Below are positions 27,894 through 38,345 of a stretch of DNA of 64,000 bases, one piece after another. This DNA comes from Streptococcus parauberis NCFD 2020 (lineage in GTDB: Bacteria; Bacillota; Bacilli; Lactobacillales; Streptococcaceae), in assembly GCF_000187935.1 (NCBI RefSeq), contig NZ_AEUT02000001.1, positions 620,001 to 684,000 on the forward strand, in the 5' to 3' direction. Made by a program: the position numbers and the translations under genes. How positions within the stretch are numbered: the stretch's first letter is position 1; each line of letters begins with the position of its first letter. The notes under the pieces are model-generated. The model was not told where the DNA came from. It did not search any database and saw only the letters and a program-made list of their open reading frames with translations.

Positions 27894-29396
27894 TTATTTA
27901 ACAGTACGAACACGCATTGTGTTAGTTCCTCCAGAACCAACTGGTACACCGGCAACAATAACAATGTTGTCACCTGATTTAACAAGACCAGCTTTAAGTG
28001 CAACTTCTTCAGCAACTTCAAACATATCATCAGTTGATGCTGGTTTAGTAGCAAGAACTGGAATAACACCCCAATAGATCATCAATGCTTTTTGAACTTT
28101 TTCATCGAAAGTAATAGCAAGGATATCCGCATCAGGACGGAATTTAGAAATTGAACGAGCAGTGTAACCTGATTCAGTAATAGTTACAACTAATTTAATG
28201 TCCATTGAATGTGTAGCATCTTTAACTGCTGATGCAATAACATCTGTTTTATTTGTACGTGGGAATTTAGAAGAATCTAAACGACCATATTCGTTAAGCA
28301 ATGTTTGTGCATTCTTATCGATTGTAGCCATTGTACGTACTGATTCTACTGGGTATTTACCATTTGCTGATTCACCTGATAACATTGTTGCATCAGTACC
28401 ATCAATAACAGCATTGAATACGTCTGAAACTTCTGAACGAGTTGCACGAGGTTTATCAGTCATTGTTTCAAGCATGTTTGTTGCAGTAATAACTGCCTTA
28501 CCTGCAGCATTAACTTTAGTGATAATCATTTTTTGGAATACTGGAACCATTTCGAATGGTACTTCAATACCCATATCTCCACGAGCAATCATGATACCAT
28601 CAGCAGCTTCAATAATTTCATCTAAATTATCAATACCTTGTTGGTTTTCGATTTTAGCAAATAATTGGACATGTTCATTACCAGTTTCACGACAAATTTC
28701 GCGAACTTCTTCAACGTCTTTTGCAGTACGCACAAATGAAATAGCGATAAAGTTTAAGCCTTGTTCAAGTCCAAAACGAATGTCAGCATTATCACGTTCA
28801 GCTAAAGCTGGGAAAGGAATCTTAGTGTTTGGAATATTAACACCTTTTTGATTAGCAATCAAACCATCGTTTTCAACGACAGTAACAAATTGACGTGTTG
28901 AAATATCTTTTTCAACAATTTTTAAGCCAAGTTTACCATCATCGATAAGGATTGTATTACCAACTTCAACTTCATCATAAATATCAAGATTACCAGCTAC
29001 ACTCAAAGCAATAACTTCACGAGTTGATTTGATACCTTGTTCAGTAGCAACGCGAATAGTTTCACCAGTTGTATAACTAAACTCTTTAGAACCATCTTCA
29101 AATAGTTCTGTTCTCATCTCAGGACCTTTTGTATCCAATAAGAAAGCTACTTTTTGACGAGCCATTTCTTCGGCACGACGAACTGTCGCCATACGATCAC
29201 CTTGCTCTTGGTGATCACCATGAGAAAAGTTGAAACGGAAAACATTTGCACCAGCTTCGATTAATTCAGCAATTTTTTTAGCTGAAGCTTCAACATCAAG
29301 TTTGCCAGACCAGTAGCCATCTTCACCGTATTTTTTACCACCACGGATTTCTACCGCAGGACCAAGTGTTGCAACAATTTTTACGCGTTTATTCAT
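27894..29396 (-). CDS. pyk: Pyruvate kinase
   Basis: This 500-residue glycolytic enzyme makes pyruvate and ATP from phosphoenolpyruvate and ADP. It has KIVATLGPA at the N-terminus, FRFNFSHG near residue 54, the signature IMIARGDMGIEVPFE (about 262-276) and the MLSGESANGKYP segment. The length is normal. It lies 72 bases after pfkA on the same strand, the usual order in lactic acid bacteria. Confidence 0.98.
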   Translation of the reverse strand: MNKRVKIVATLGPAVEIRGGKKYGEDGYWSGKLDVEASAKKIAELIEAGANVFRFNFSHGDHQEQGDRMATVRRAEEMARQKVAFLLDTKGPEMRTELFEDGSKEFSYTTGETIRVATEQGIKSTREVIALSVAGNLDIYDEVEVGNTILIDDGKLGLKIVEKDISTRQFVTVVENDGLIANQKGVNIPNTKIPFPALAERDNADIRFGLEQGLNFIAISFVRTAKDVEEVREICRETGNEHVQLFAKIENQQGIDNLDEIIEAADGIMIARGDMGIEVPFEMVPVFQKMIITKVNAAGKAVITATNMLETMTDKPRATRSEVSDVFNAVIDGTDATMLSGESANGKYPVESVRTMATIDKNAQTLLNEYGRLDSSKFPRTNKTDVIASAVKDATHSMDIKLVVTITESGYTARSISKFRPDADILAITFDEKVQKALMIYWGVIPVLATKPASTDDMFEVAEEVALKAGLVKSGDNIVIVAGVPVGSGGTNTMRVRTVK

Positions 29397-29468
29397 ATTA
29401 TATGAAACTCCCTCTTTTTTGTCGAATGTCGACGATATTACTATAATTATTGTGGTTTTTATACCTAA

Positions 29469-30506
<1,038 letters not shown>

Positions 30507-30563
30507 TTAACGACTTTATTATAGCATATTACTTTGAAAAATACTTCACTAATAGACCACTTT

Positions 30564-33500
30564 TTACTTATAAATCGTTTTCATTGCGATTGTAGCGATT
30601 TCATTTTCAAAATCATTTGTGATAGCAATAAACTTACCATCAATTGCGAGCGTTTCCTTAGATTCTTGATAGTGAATAATAACCGGAACAGATCCTGGAT
30701 ATCTATCTAAAATATTAGCTATTAGAGCATCCTGATCATGATTTTTAAGTAAAATCCAATAACACTTTTCCTGAGCAAATTGAATTGAGGATAATATCAT
30801 CTGCAAGCGATTGTCACGCTCTTTTACTCGACCAGATATAAAATAGAGTTGGCCTTCTTGTAGCATGTCCTTGACCTTAGCATACTGCTCTGGGAAGATT
30901 GTCACATCGAATTTTTTCTTCGTATCAGTCACCGATAAAAATGCCATTTGTTGCCCATTACTTTTAGTTCTGATAATTCGAATAGAATCAATTTGTACTA
31001 GAATCTCAGCATCTGTATCTTTAACAAGTTTTGTGATTGGTGTAAACTGTTTTCGCGTCTTCTCAGCTAAAGCTAATAGAGGATGTTTACTCAAACCCAC
31101 CCCTATTATTTCTTGTTCAAGTTGATATTTTTCAGAATTTGAGTAATCATCTGCATCAACCCAACTAAAAGAAGAATCCGCAAATAAAGAACCAAGTTCA
31201 TTCACAAATACAAGCAAAGCTTCACAGTTTTCGATTACTTTTTTTCGATTAGGTTCAAATTGATCAAATAGGCCAATTTGAATCAAAGGAATCAGTGCTT
31301 CTTTTTTCTTATATTTTTCAGGAATTCTAGTCATAAAGCTTTCAATTCCACTAAAGGGACGATTTTCAATAATCCAATAAGCAAAATCCCTTGGAAGACC
31401 TTTAATATTTTTCATCCCCATTAAAATGGTGTTTTTTTCCACTTTATCAGTATAGGGAATATTATTAATACTTAAAGGGATAACTTTAAAATCAGAATCC
31501 AGAGCATCACTGATATAATCACTATTTGAGTAATTCATAATAACATCAAAAAAAATACCAGGGTAATGTGCTTTAAAATAGGCCAGTTGAAAAGCTAAAG
31601 CTGAATAAGCAAAGGCATGACTCCTGTTAAAACCATAACCAGCAAACTTCTCCATCCGTTTAAATAACAACTTTGCAGTTTCAAGTGAACGACCTAATTG
31701 AGCAGCACCAGCTAAAAATTCAGATTCGAGCTTCTTCATTTCAGCACTATTTTTTTTGGACATAGCTCGGCGCAATAAATCGGCTTTGCCTAAACTAAAA
31801 CCTGCGAAGACTTGGGCAATCTGCATAACTTGTTCTTGATAGAGCATGATGCCATATGTCGATTCCAAAATAGGAGCAATTACGGGATCAATTAAATCAA
31901 CGACCTCCTGACCATTGCGCCTTTTAATGAAATTGTTTGTATAATCACTGGCACCGGGACGATTTAATGACGTTGTCGCAACAATCTCTTCAAAGCGAAC
32001 AGGTTTAATCCGCTTCAATAAACTAATAGCTCCATTTTGTTCAAACTGAAAAATACCTTTAGTATCACCACGCGCAAACAATGCTAAGGTATCAGAATCT
32101 TCTAAATTAATATCCGCAATCGAAATATCAATACCTTGATCTTTAAACAATTTCTCTTTCATTTTTTGGACAAAAGTCAGATTGCGTAAGCCAAGAAAGT
32201 CCATTTTCAATAAGCCATTGGCCTCAACTGCCACTGCATCATACTGAGTAATCATCATATCATCGCCAAGTTTCAAAGGGATGTGGTCAGTTAAATTATC
32301 ATCACTCATCACAATTCCCGCAGCATGAATTGACGTCTGCCTTGGATTACCTTCAATGCGCTTAGCAATTTCAAAAGCCCTTTGATACTCGAGTCGACTA
32401 TTAACAAATTGTCTGAAGCTTATATTTTTTTCATAAACGGAATCAAGTGTATCTTTAAAACCTATTTTTTTGGTTAAATGGCTCAGTTCATATTCAGGTA
32501 CTCCGAATCTTTTGAAAACATCTCGAATAGCTTGTTTAGGTCCAAATGTTGAAAAGGTTACAATTTGAGCAGAATGATCACTACCATATCTATTTCGAAC
32601 ATAGTGTAGAAATTCACTTCGGTAAATATCGGGTAAATCAATATCGATATCTGGCATACTATAGCGTTCTTTGTTTAGAAAACGTTCAAATAGCAAGTCG
32701 TTTTTTATTGGATCAATTCCAGTTATTTCAAGACTATATGCAACTAAAGAACCTGCTGCCGAACCACGCCCCATCCCCATGTAGTAGCCTTTACTCCGTC
32801 CAAAACGAAGTAAATCCCAGACAATTAAGAAATAATCATCAAAGCCCATTTCTGAAATAATTTGCAGTTCTTTTTCTAATCTTACTTGGTAATCAGGCAA
32901 CCAAAGGTTCTTTTTCTTTAGTCCTTCTTCGGTCAATTGTCTTAACTGATCCTTAGCAGGAATTTCCCTATTAAATCTTGGCAATTTTAGTTGTGAATCA
33001 AAGTGATATGAAATAGTCGATGTGAGATTCTCGAGATTTTTTAATGCATCTGGAAATTGCACTTTAAAGAAATCCGTTACTGTTTCAACAGAGTCTAAAA
33101 ATTGACCTTGCTCTACTAATGATGTTTCAGTCAGGTTTACATTATCACGAATAGCATGTAAGGTTTGAAGACTTTCTCGATCATTATCAGAGAAATATCT
33201 GACTTTCCGTAATGCAATCAGAGGATTATCTGTTGGATTTGATCGAGTATCCGGATAGACTCCAAAATATGTTTTTAATGGTAAGTCTATAGCTTGCAGA
33301 TTTGCTTGGTCGGGAATTATTGCAACTAGACCATCTTTAAAATGCTCTAAGTCTATTTGATTAAATTCACCAGACATTTTGGACGTTGAAATCTTCAGAA
33401 GATTTTTATACCCTTGATTATTTTGAGCAATTAAAAACAGGGTCATTAAATTGTCTTGACTAGGGTAATCTATCTCTAGACCTAAAATGGGTTGGAGGCC

Positions 33501-33668
33501 ATGTTTCTGACAACCAGTAATAAAATGATAAGCTGCATAAAGGTTATCCTTATCCATGATACCTATTGTTTTATAGCCTAGTTTTTTTGCTTCTGTAAAA
33601 TAATGTTCTAAGTCAACCAGACTATCCATGAATGAATAAACTGTTTTTGTATCTAATTGTGCAAACAC
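30564..33668 (-). CDS. dnaE: DNA polymerase III alpha subunit DnaE
   Basis: This 1034-residue error-prone replicative polymerase makes the first DNA after RNA primers. The polymerase core has MGRGSAAGSLVAYSL and the catalytic aspartates in DIDIDLPD. The H-h-H region, the OB fold (about 890-970) and a short C-terminus follow. The N-terminal PHP domain lacks its metal histidines (AQLDTKTVYSF and IMDKDN replace H-x-H and TDHGN), so it should have no exonuclease activity. Confidence 0.97.
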   Translation of the reverse strand: MFAQLDTKTVYSFMDSLVDLEHYFTEAKKLGYKTIGIMDKDNLYAAYHFITGCQKHGLQPILGLEIDYPSQDNLMTLFLIAQNNQGYKNLLKISTSKMSGEFNQIDLEHFKDGLVAIIPDQANLQAIDLPLKTYFGVYPDTRSNPTDNPLIALRKVRYFSDNDRESLQTLHAIRDNVNLTETSLVEQGQFLDSVETVTDFFKVQFPDALKNLENLTSTISYHFDSQLKLPRFNREIPAKDQLRQLTEEGLKKKNLWLPDYQVRLEKELQIISEMGFDDYFLIVWDLLRFGRSKGYYMGMGRGSAAGSLVAYSLEITGIDPIKNDLLFERFLNKERYSMPDIDIDLPDIYRSEFLHYVRNRYGSDHSAQIVTFSTFGPKQAIRDVFKRFGVPEYELSHLTKKIGFKDTLDSVYEKNISFRQFVNSRLEYQRAFEIAKRIEGNPRQTSIHAAGIVMSDDNLTDHIPLKLGDDMMITQYDAVAVEANGLLKMDFLGLRNLTFVQKMKEKLFKDQGIDISIADINLEDSDTLALFARGDTKGIFQFEQNGAISLLKRIKPVRFEEIVATTSLNRPGASDYTNNFIKRRNGQEVVDLIDPVIAPILESTYGIMLYQEQVMQIAQVFAGFSLGKADLLRRAMSKKNSAEMKKLESEFLAGAAQLGRSLETAKLLFKRMEKFAGYGFNRSHAFAYSALAFQLAYFKAHYPGIFFDVIMNYSNSDYISDALDSDFKVIPLSINNIPYTDKVEKNTILMGMKNIKGLPRDFAYWIIENRPFSGIESFMTRIPEKYKKKEALIPLIQIGLFDQFEPNRKKVIENCEALLVFVNELGSLFADSSFSWVDADDYSNSEKYQLEQEIIGVGLSKHPLLALAEKTRKQFTPITKLVKDTDAEILVQIDSIRIIRTKSNGQQMAFLSVTDTKKKFDVTIFPEQYAKVKDMLQEGQLYFISGRVKERDNRLQMILSSIQFAQEKCYWILLKNHDQDALIANILDRYPGSVPVIIHYQESKETLAIDGKFIAITNDFENEIATIAMKTIYK

Positions 33669-33780
33669 TGACTACTCCTTTCCTAACTGTTTTCTTCTAT
33701 TATACTATGAAAAGCCATTTGATGCCTTATTTTTATTTTTATGCATTATATGATAAAATTGTCGCAAAATATTAGTTTAC

Positions 33781-33823
33781 TTGACATTTCCAACTATTTT
33801 CTGTACCATTGATATAGTACAAT
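33781..33823 (+). promoter_or_regulatory. Promoter and likely autoregulatory operator of the GntR/ABC operon
   Basis: TTGACA lies at 33781-33786. The best -10 is either TACCAT (33804-33809, 17-base spacer) or TACAAT (33818-33823). TGTACCAT-TGAT-ATAGTACA (33802-33821) is an inverted repeat with one mismatch that covers both, as expected for a YtrA-type repressor that shuts off its own operon. Confidence 0.55.
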
Positions 33824-33876
33824 TCAATATGTCTTACATTTCAATTGTGATTGAATATTTTTAGAGAGGGGAACAT

Positions 33877-34245
33877 ATGTCTTGGAATTTTGATGAAAAA
33901 TCTCCCATCTACGCACAAATTGCACAGCATATCAAAATGCAAATTGTCAGTCAAGAAATTAAAAGTGGTGATCAATTACCAACAGTTAGAGAGTATGCAG
34001 AAAATGCAGGTGTTAACCCAAATACTATGCAACGAGCTTTTACAGAATTAGAACGTGAAGGCATGGTTTATTCGCAACGCACCGCAGGACGATATGTCAC
34101 TGATGATCAAGAACTGATTTCTCAAAAAAGACGTGAACTTGCCAAAGAAGAGCTAGATTCTTTTGTAACAAATATGTCTAAAATGGGTTTCAGTAAAAAT
34201 GAAATTCTTCCAGTTTTAGAGGCCTATATAAAGGAGGACAAATAG
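33877..34245 (+). CDS. YtrA-subfamily GntR transcriptional regulator
   Basis: This 122-residue regulator consists of a GntR winged helix (about 10-78, SPIYAQIAQHIKMQI, then NPNTMQRAFTELEREG) and only a short helical tail for dimerisation, which defines the YtrA subfamily. The ATG has GAGAGGGGA upstream. It heads an operon with an ABC ATPase two bases downstream and an ABC-2 permease. It probably represses this operon until an envelope-active compound is sensed. Confidence 0.9.
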   Translation: MSWNFDEKSPIYAQIAQHIKMQIVSQEIKSGDQLPTVREYAENAGVNPNTMQRAFTELEREGMVYSQRTAGRYVTDDQELISQKRRELAKEELDSFVTNMSKMGFSKNEILPVLEAYIKEDK

Positions 34246-34246
34246 T

Positions 34247-34945
34247 ATGGGACACTTGTTACAATTGCACCATGTTTCTAAATCCTACAAACGAAAAAAT
34301 GTTATAAATGATCTAACACTTACCATTCCACCAGGAAAGATTATCGGTTTACTTGGTCCAAATGGAAGTGGAAAGACAACTTTAATTAAATTGATTAATG
34401 GTCTAATTCAACCAAATAAGGGTGAGATTGTTATTGATGGATTTAGACCATCAATTGAGACAAAAAAAATTATCTCATATCTTCCAGATACATCATACCT
34501 TCGTGAAGATATGAAAATTGCTGATATTGTTGAATTATTTGCTGATTTCTATAATGATTTTGATAGAGCAAAGGCATACAGTTTATTTAGAGATTTAAAT
34601 CTAGACTTGGATGATCGTCTAAAAAATTTATCCAAGGGTAACAAGGAAAAAGTCCAATTAATATTGGTTATGAGTCGTAAAGCAAAACTATATATTCTTG
34701 ATGAACCAATTGGTGGAGTCGATCCTGCTGCCCGTGATTATATTTTAAAGACAATTATTAACAACTACAGTGAAGATGCTTCAGTACTGATTTCAACCCA
34801 TCTCATTTCTGATATTGAACCAATATTGGATGAAATTATTTTCCTTAAAGATGGAAATGTTCATTTAAGCGGAAATGTTGATGATTTAAGAGAAAGTCAT
34901 AAACAATCCATTGACTCACTCTTTAGAGAAACTTACAAAGTATAG
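34247..34945 (+). CDS. ABC transporter ATP-binding protein (drug/bacteriocin exporter type)
   Basis: This 232-residue ATPase has Walker A GPNGSGKTT, a signature-like LSKGNKEKVQLILVMS, Walker B LYILDEPIGGVDP and switch H in STHLISD. The relaxed signature (LSKGN) is typical of ATPases paired with YtrA-type regulators. AAAGGAGG precedes the ATG, and the gene is tightly coupled to the regulator and to the permease. Confidence 0.92.
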   Translation: MGHLLQLHHVSKSYKRKNVINDLTLTIPPGKIIGLLGPNGSGKTTLIKLINGLIQPNKGEIVIDGFRPSIETKKIISYLPDTSYLREDMKIADIVELFADFYNDFDRAKAYSLFRDLNLDLDDRLKNLSKGNKEKVQLILVMSRKAKLYILDEPIGGVDPAARDYILKTIINNYSEDASVLISTHLISDIEPILDEIIFLKDGNVHLSGNVDDLRESHKQSIDSLFRETYKV

Positions 34946-34953
34946 GAGGCACT

Positions 34954-35745
34954 ATGTTTGGAAAACTATTAAAATATGAGTTCAAATCTATCGGTAAATG
35001 GTATTTTGCGATAAATTTAGCAATTATTGCCATTGCAGGTTTACTCTCAGTAACCATTAAATGGTTGGAAATTGGCAGCAAACCTCAAAGTGCCACAATG
35101 TCACTGCTCAACCAACTCCTACCATTAGCCCTAAGTCTAATATTTGGATCACTAATTACTGGTTCACTCTTAGCAACATTGTTAATTATCATCAATCGTT
35201 TCAATAAAAATATTTTCGGACGAGAAGGATATTTAACAATGACTTTACCCGTCTCAGAACATCAATTAATATTATCGAAACTAATATCATCTTTAGTATG
35301 GGGATTCTTTAATGGATTGATTTTAATTCTAGCAACACTAATTATGGTCATCCCCCAAGTATCATCGAGGGAAATTAATGGTGTAATTAAAAATGTTAGT
35401 GACATAATAATGAAAAACCCATCAACCAGCGTTCAAATAGCTGTCTATTACCTATTATCTGCTATTGGAAGCGTCTTATTAATCTATTTAGCAATTTCAA
35501 TTGGACAATTATTTGCTAATAGACGTGGCTTAAAAGCGTTCATTGCCTATTTTATCATTACTATCGCTGTAAGTATCCTCTTAGCATTTATCAACTTCCA
35601 AATTTTTGATATAAAAACTACTAATTCTAACCTGATATTTAGTCAAAGGTTTTATTTAATTGGAATTGTTGAAGCACTGATTGAAACCATTATTTTCTAT
35701 CTAGCTACATATGGAATTATCAAATACAAACTAAATTTACAATAA
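34954..35745 (+). CDS. ABC-2 type transporter permease
   Basis: This 263-residue integral membrane protein has about six helices (residues 18-40, 55-80, 113-135, 160-185, 195-215, 232-255) and a first extracytoplasmic loop. It is the membrane partner of the ATPase encoded upstream. No substrate-specific motif is recognisable; resistance or export of envelope-active compounds is the common theme of this operon type. A terminator follows directly. Confidence 0.85.
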   Translation: MFGKLLKYEFKSIGKWYFAINLAIIAIAGLLSVTIKWLEIGSKPQSATMSLLNQLLPLALSLIFGSLITGSLLATLLIIINRFNKNIFGREGYLTMTLPVSEHQLILSKLISSLVWGFFNGLILILATLIMVIPQVSSREINGVIKNVSDIIMKNPSTSVQIAVYYLLSAIGSVLLIYLAISIGQLFANRRGLKAFIAYFIITIAVSILLAFINFQIFDIKTTNSNLIFSQRFYLIGIVEALIETIIFYLATYGIIKYKLNLQ

Positions 35746-35778
35746 AAACTTTAACCATTTAGGGTTAAAGTTTTTTTG
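35744..35778. terminator. Bidirectional terminator
   Basis: AAAAACTTTAACC pairs with GGTTAAAGTTTTT over ATTTAG. It lies between the permease gene and the convergent TVP38-family gene. Confidence 0.85.
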
Positions 35779-35787
35779 TTATAAATC

Positions 35788-36399
35788 CTATTTAATAAAC
35801 CACCTAAATAAATCCTCTCCGAAAATAAAGAGATAACTATACCCAATAATTGAAATAGGTTTAAAAATCATGATTATACTTAAAAATCGTTTAGAGGACA
35901 TGTTTGTTAAGCCAGTAATCATAACCATAATATCGGCAGGTGATATTGGTGAAGCCATGCAAAAAATAAATAATTTCTCATACCCTGGTGTTTCAAGCTT
36001 TCGCTCATAACTGTAAAAAGTTTTCTCATCCACAAATAATAAGATAAACTTTCTCCCATATATTTTAACAATAATAAACAATAGGTAACTGCCAATAATA
36101 ATTCCTATATAATTATATATAAAACCCTCAATAGGTCCAAAAATGAGAAATCCAGCAATAGTTGTCAGTCCACCAGGTATAACTGGAAAAACAATTTGGA
36201 AAATCTGAACAACGATAAAAATAACCGGACCCCAAAATGGATAGGCCATTACTAAATCCTTAAGGGCATTACTATCATTCAGAATCCCTAATCGATAAGC
36301 CCACAGGGCAAGGAAAAAAGTACCTACCAAGGCTAATAAACCTAATATTTTAAACAATTTTTGCATAAATTTATAGGTTTTTGAATTTTGATCTTTCAT
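35788..36399 (-). CDS. TVP38/TMEM64 (VTT/DedA-like) family membrane protein
   Basis: This 203-residue protein has about five membrane helices and the VTT-domain pattern FPVIPGGLTTIAGFLIFGPIEG (residues about 70-91). Later there is MASPISPADIMVMITGLTNMS, with the conserved proline and glycine positions of the family. These proteins are linked to phospholipid translocation or membrane homeostasis. It is a single gene just before ssrA and transcribed away from it. Confidence 0.88.
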   Translation of the reverse strand: MKDQNSKTYKFMQKLFKILGLLALVGTFFLALWAYRLGILNDSNALKDLVMAYPFWGPVIFIVVQIFQIVFPVIPGGLTTIAGFLIFGPIEGFIYNYIGIIIGSYLLFIIVKIYGRKFILLFVDEKTFYSYERKLETPGYEKLFIFCMASPISPADIMVMITGLTNMSSKRFLSIIMIFKPISIIGYSYLFIFGEDLFRWFIK

Positions 36400-36428
36400 A
36401 ATTTTATCATACCATAAGCAAAGATATT

Positions 36429-36457
36429 TTGCTATCTAATTTATTTTTTGTTATAAT
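36429..36457 (+). promoter_or_regulatory. ssrA promoter
   Basis: TTGCTA (36429-36434) and TATAAT (36452-36457) are 17 bases apart. A perfect hairpin GTAAGTT-A-AACTTAC (36465-36479) lies between the start site and the mature tmRNA 5' end and may help 5' processing. Confidence 0.75.
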
Positions 36458-36491
36458 ACTACAAGTAAGTTAAACTTACCCTTTATATTAA

Positions 36492-36836
36492 GGGGTTGTT
36501 ACGGATTCGACAGGCATTATGAGACATGTTTTGCGACCCATCGGCAGATGTAAAATGCCAGTTAAATATAACTGCAAAAAATACAAACACTTACGCTTTA
36601 GCTGCCTAAAAACCAGTTAGCGTGACTTCAACAAGATTGCTTGTGTCCTGTTAGAAGTCTCAAAATAGCAAGCTACGCTAATGTGTCCGTCTAGCCACCT
36701 TAGAAGAGATTAATAGACTCGCATCTTAATGGCTTGAGTTATGTGTCCTTAGTATGTTAAATTAATACATAACCTATGGTTGTAGACAAATATGTTAGCA
36801 GATGTTTGGACGTGGGTTCGACTCCCACCAGCTCCA
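36492..36836 (+). ncRNA. ssrA: tmRNA
   Basis: This 345-base transfer-messenger RNA rescues stalled ribosomes. The 5' GGGGTTG pairs with CAGCTCC at the 3' end, the T-arm is GTGGG-TTCGACT-CCCAC, and the discriminator is A36836; CCA is not encoded. The tag frame at 36574-36609 reads AKNTNTYALAA and then TAA, one residue from the AKNTNSYALAA reported for S. pyogenes. The 3' end is the apparent prophage attachment site. Confidence 0.98.
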
Positions 36837-36960
36837 TCTTTATTTCGTAAAACTTACTAAACCTTCTTAAAACCTTGTTAAATCAAGGTTTTTTATTTTG
36901 TTCTTTTCTATTCCTTTCTATTCTTTCTTACATAAGAGACAACTAATAGACAACTAGTTA
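36811..36960. other. Chromosome/prophage junction at the 3' end of ssrA (putative att)
   Basis: Chromosomal sequence ends with ssrA and phage lysis genes begin within 260 bases, so integration at the T-arm/acceptor end of ssrA is likely. The exact core cannot be set without the other att site. Beyond ssrA there are two copies of AGACAACTA (36936-36944 and 36949-36957 region) and a CTTTCTATTC tandem, which could be integrase arm sites. Confidence 0.55.
36869..36896 (+). terminator. ssrA terminator
   Basis: AAAACCTTG pairs with CAAGGTTTT over TTAAAT and is followed by further T. It lies 33 bases after the tmRNA 3' end, possibly already on the phage side. Confidence 0.8.
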
Positions 36961-37040
36961 GCTTTTTTTGTATCCTTGTAAAAACTTTCTTCTATTAAAT
37001 ATAATAATTAATATTTTTATTTCCGCTATAACCGCCATTT

Positions 37041-37099
37041 TAAAAAATGTCCGTTGTAGAGGACATAAAAAAAGCCCCCACTATTAAGTGAGGTTTTTT
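37041..37099 (-). terminator. Tandem terminators after the phage lysis cassette
   Basis: On the minus strand the first hairpin pairs CCTCACT with AGTGGGG and is followed by CTTTTTTT. The second pairs ATGTCC with GGACAT and is followed by TTTTTTA. Together they close the long late transcript before it reaches ssrA. Confidence 0.75.
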
Positions 37100-38342
37100 A
37101 TATCTTATTAAGTTTGAATCCTTGGATATATCTTACGTGAGCAGGATATCCTTTACTTACATGTTCTGTTTGGATTCCAGTGTATTGTTTTTTGATAAAG
37201 TCAACTTCTGCTTTATTACTTACTTTGCTATAAGTTCCACGGTCAAAATTTAGTAATATGTAATCGCCTTTTTTATATCCGTTTAGATCTTCATCAAATA
37301 CAAGTAGTCTTGCGCTAGTTTGTTCATTGGATGCCACTGATTTGGTCTCCTTTGTTTGTGGTTTAGGTGTTTCTTTTTTAGGCGTTTCATTGTAATACTG
37401 TTTAACTTTTTCGATATACGCTGGTACGTCCATAGCTTGGGGGCATGCGGTTGCAAAAACCGACTTATGAGGTACGATAGTTTTATTGCTTGGTACAATT
37501 CCTAGGCGCTTACAAATTTCAGCTACTAGCTTAGCTCCAGTCTCAATTGTTTGAGCTGAGAAAGTGGAATTTTCTCCATTAATTTTATTGTTTACATGCT
37601 CTACACCAATGCTATTTTGGTTAGTGATTGCGCCTGTTCCTCCACAATGCCAAGCAGTGAAGTTTTCGCCAACACAACCAACAATTTGATTATCGTGTAC
37701 AATGTACTGTGCGCTTGCTTCTCTTCCGCCAGTCCAAGCATCAACTGCACTTTGTACTGATAAGCCATAAGTGCCATGCAATACAATATATTTAATAGAT
37801 TTTATGTCACGTTCTCCCCAACTTCCAAAGATTTCAGGACGTGAGCTAGTGATTAAGTTTGAGTAAATATCTCCATTTACGTTTTTAACTTGCATTTTCG
37901 CTCCTTTTTTAACTCTAAATGCTGTTGGATACGTTGCTGAATAAGGCAACATGACAAGATTAAACGCTGAGCCACCGTTTGGATTTGGGATACCGCCTTG
38001 ATTTTGACCAAGGAACCATCCATAAACGCCGTCAATGTCACTATCAAAAATAGCTACATGGCTAGATGGTGTAGCAGTTGCAACCTCTTTAAAGATTGCA
38101 ACATCACCACCTTCCATGGTATCGACCTCATCGAAATAGGTTAGCATGCCATTTGTTTTACGTTGCTCCCATAAGTCTTTTGCATATCCACTATGATTTA
38201 TAGGGTCAGTGTTAATGATTGGAATGCCATTTGCCACGCACAATTCTGCGAAACCGTCCCAACACTGCCAGCCAAAAGCTCCTCCGTCATGATCATAACC
38301 ATTATTTAAAACTCTGCTTTTAAAATCAAGGTATGCAACCAT
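37098..38342 (-). CDS. Phage endolysin, CHAP plus N-acetylmuramoyl-L-alanine amidase
   Basis: This 414-residue lysin has two catalytic domains. The N-terminal CHAP peptidase (about 5-145) has C27 in FGWQCWDG and H95 in SSHVAIFD. The central amidase_2 domain (about 165-310) has zinc ligands H189 (YIVLHGT), H292 (VPHKS) and C300 (ATACPQ). A K/T/P-rich linker (about 318-340) leads to a C-terminal SH3-like wall-binding region (345-414). It digests peptidoglycan at lysis. It lies last in the late operon, just after the holin. Confidence 0.93.
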   Translation of the reverse strand: MVAYLDFKSRVLNNGYDHDGGAFGWQCWDGFAELCVANGIPIINTDPINHSGYAKDLWEQRKTNGMLTYFDEVDTMEGGDVAIFKEVATATPSSHVAIFDSDIDGVYGWFLGQNQGGIPNPNGGSAFNLVMLPYSATYPTAFRVKKGAKMQVKNVNGDIYSNLITSSRPEIFGSWGERDIKSIKYIVLHGTYGLSVQSAVDAWTGGREASAQYIVHDNQIVGCVGENFTAWHCGGTGAITNQNSIGVEHVNNKINGENSTFSAQTIETGAKLVAEICKRLGIVPSNKTIVPHKSVFATACPQAMDVPAYIEKVKQYYNETPKKETPKPQTKETKSVASNEQTSARLLVFDEDLNGYKKGDYILLNFDRGTYSKVSNKAEVDFIKKQYTGIQTEHVSKGYPAHVRYIQGFKLNKI

Positions 38343-38345
38343 GCG

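Noticed and set aside
28198..28851. Long plus-strand frame inside pyk
   Set aside because: It is the reverse-strand shadow of a highly conserved gene with biased codon use and has no ribosome-binding site.
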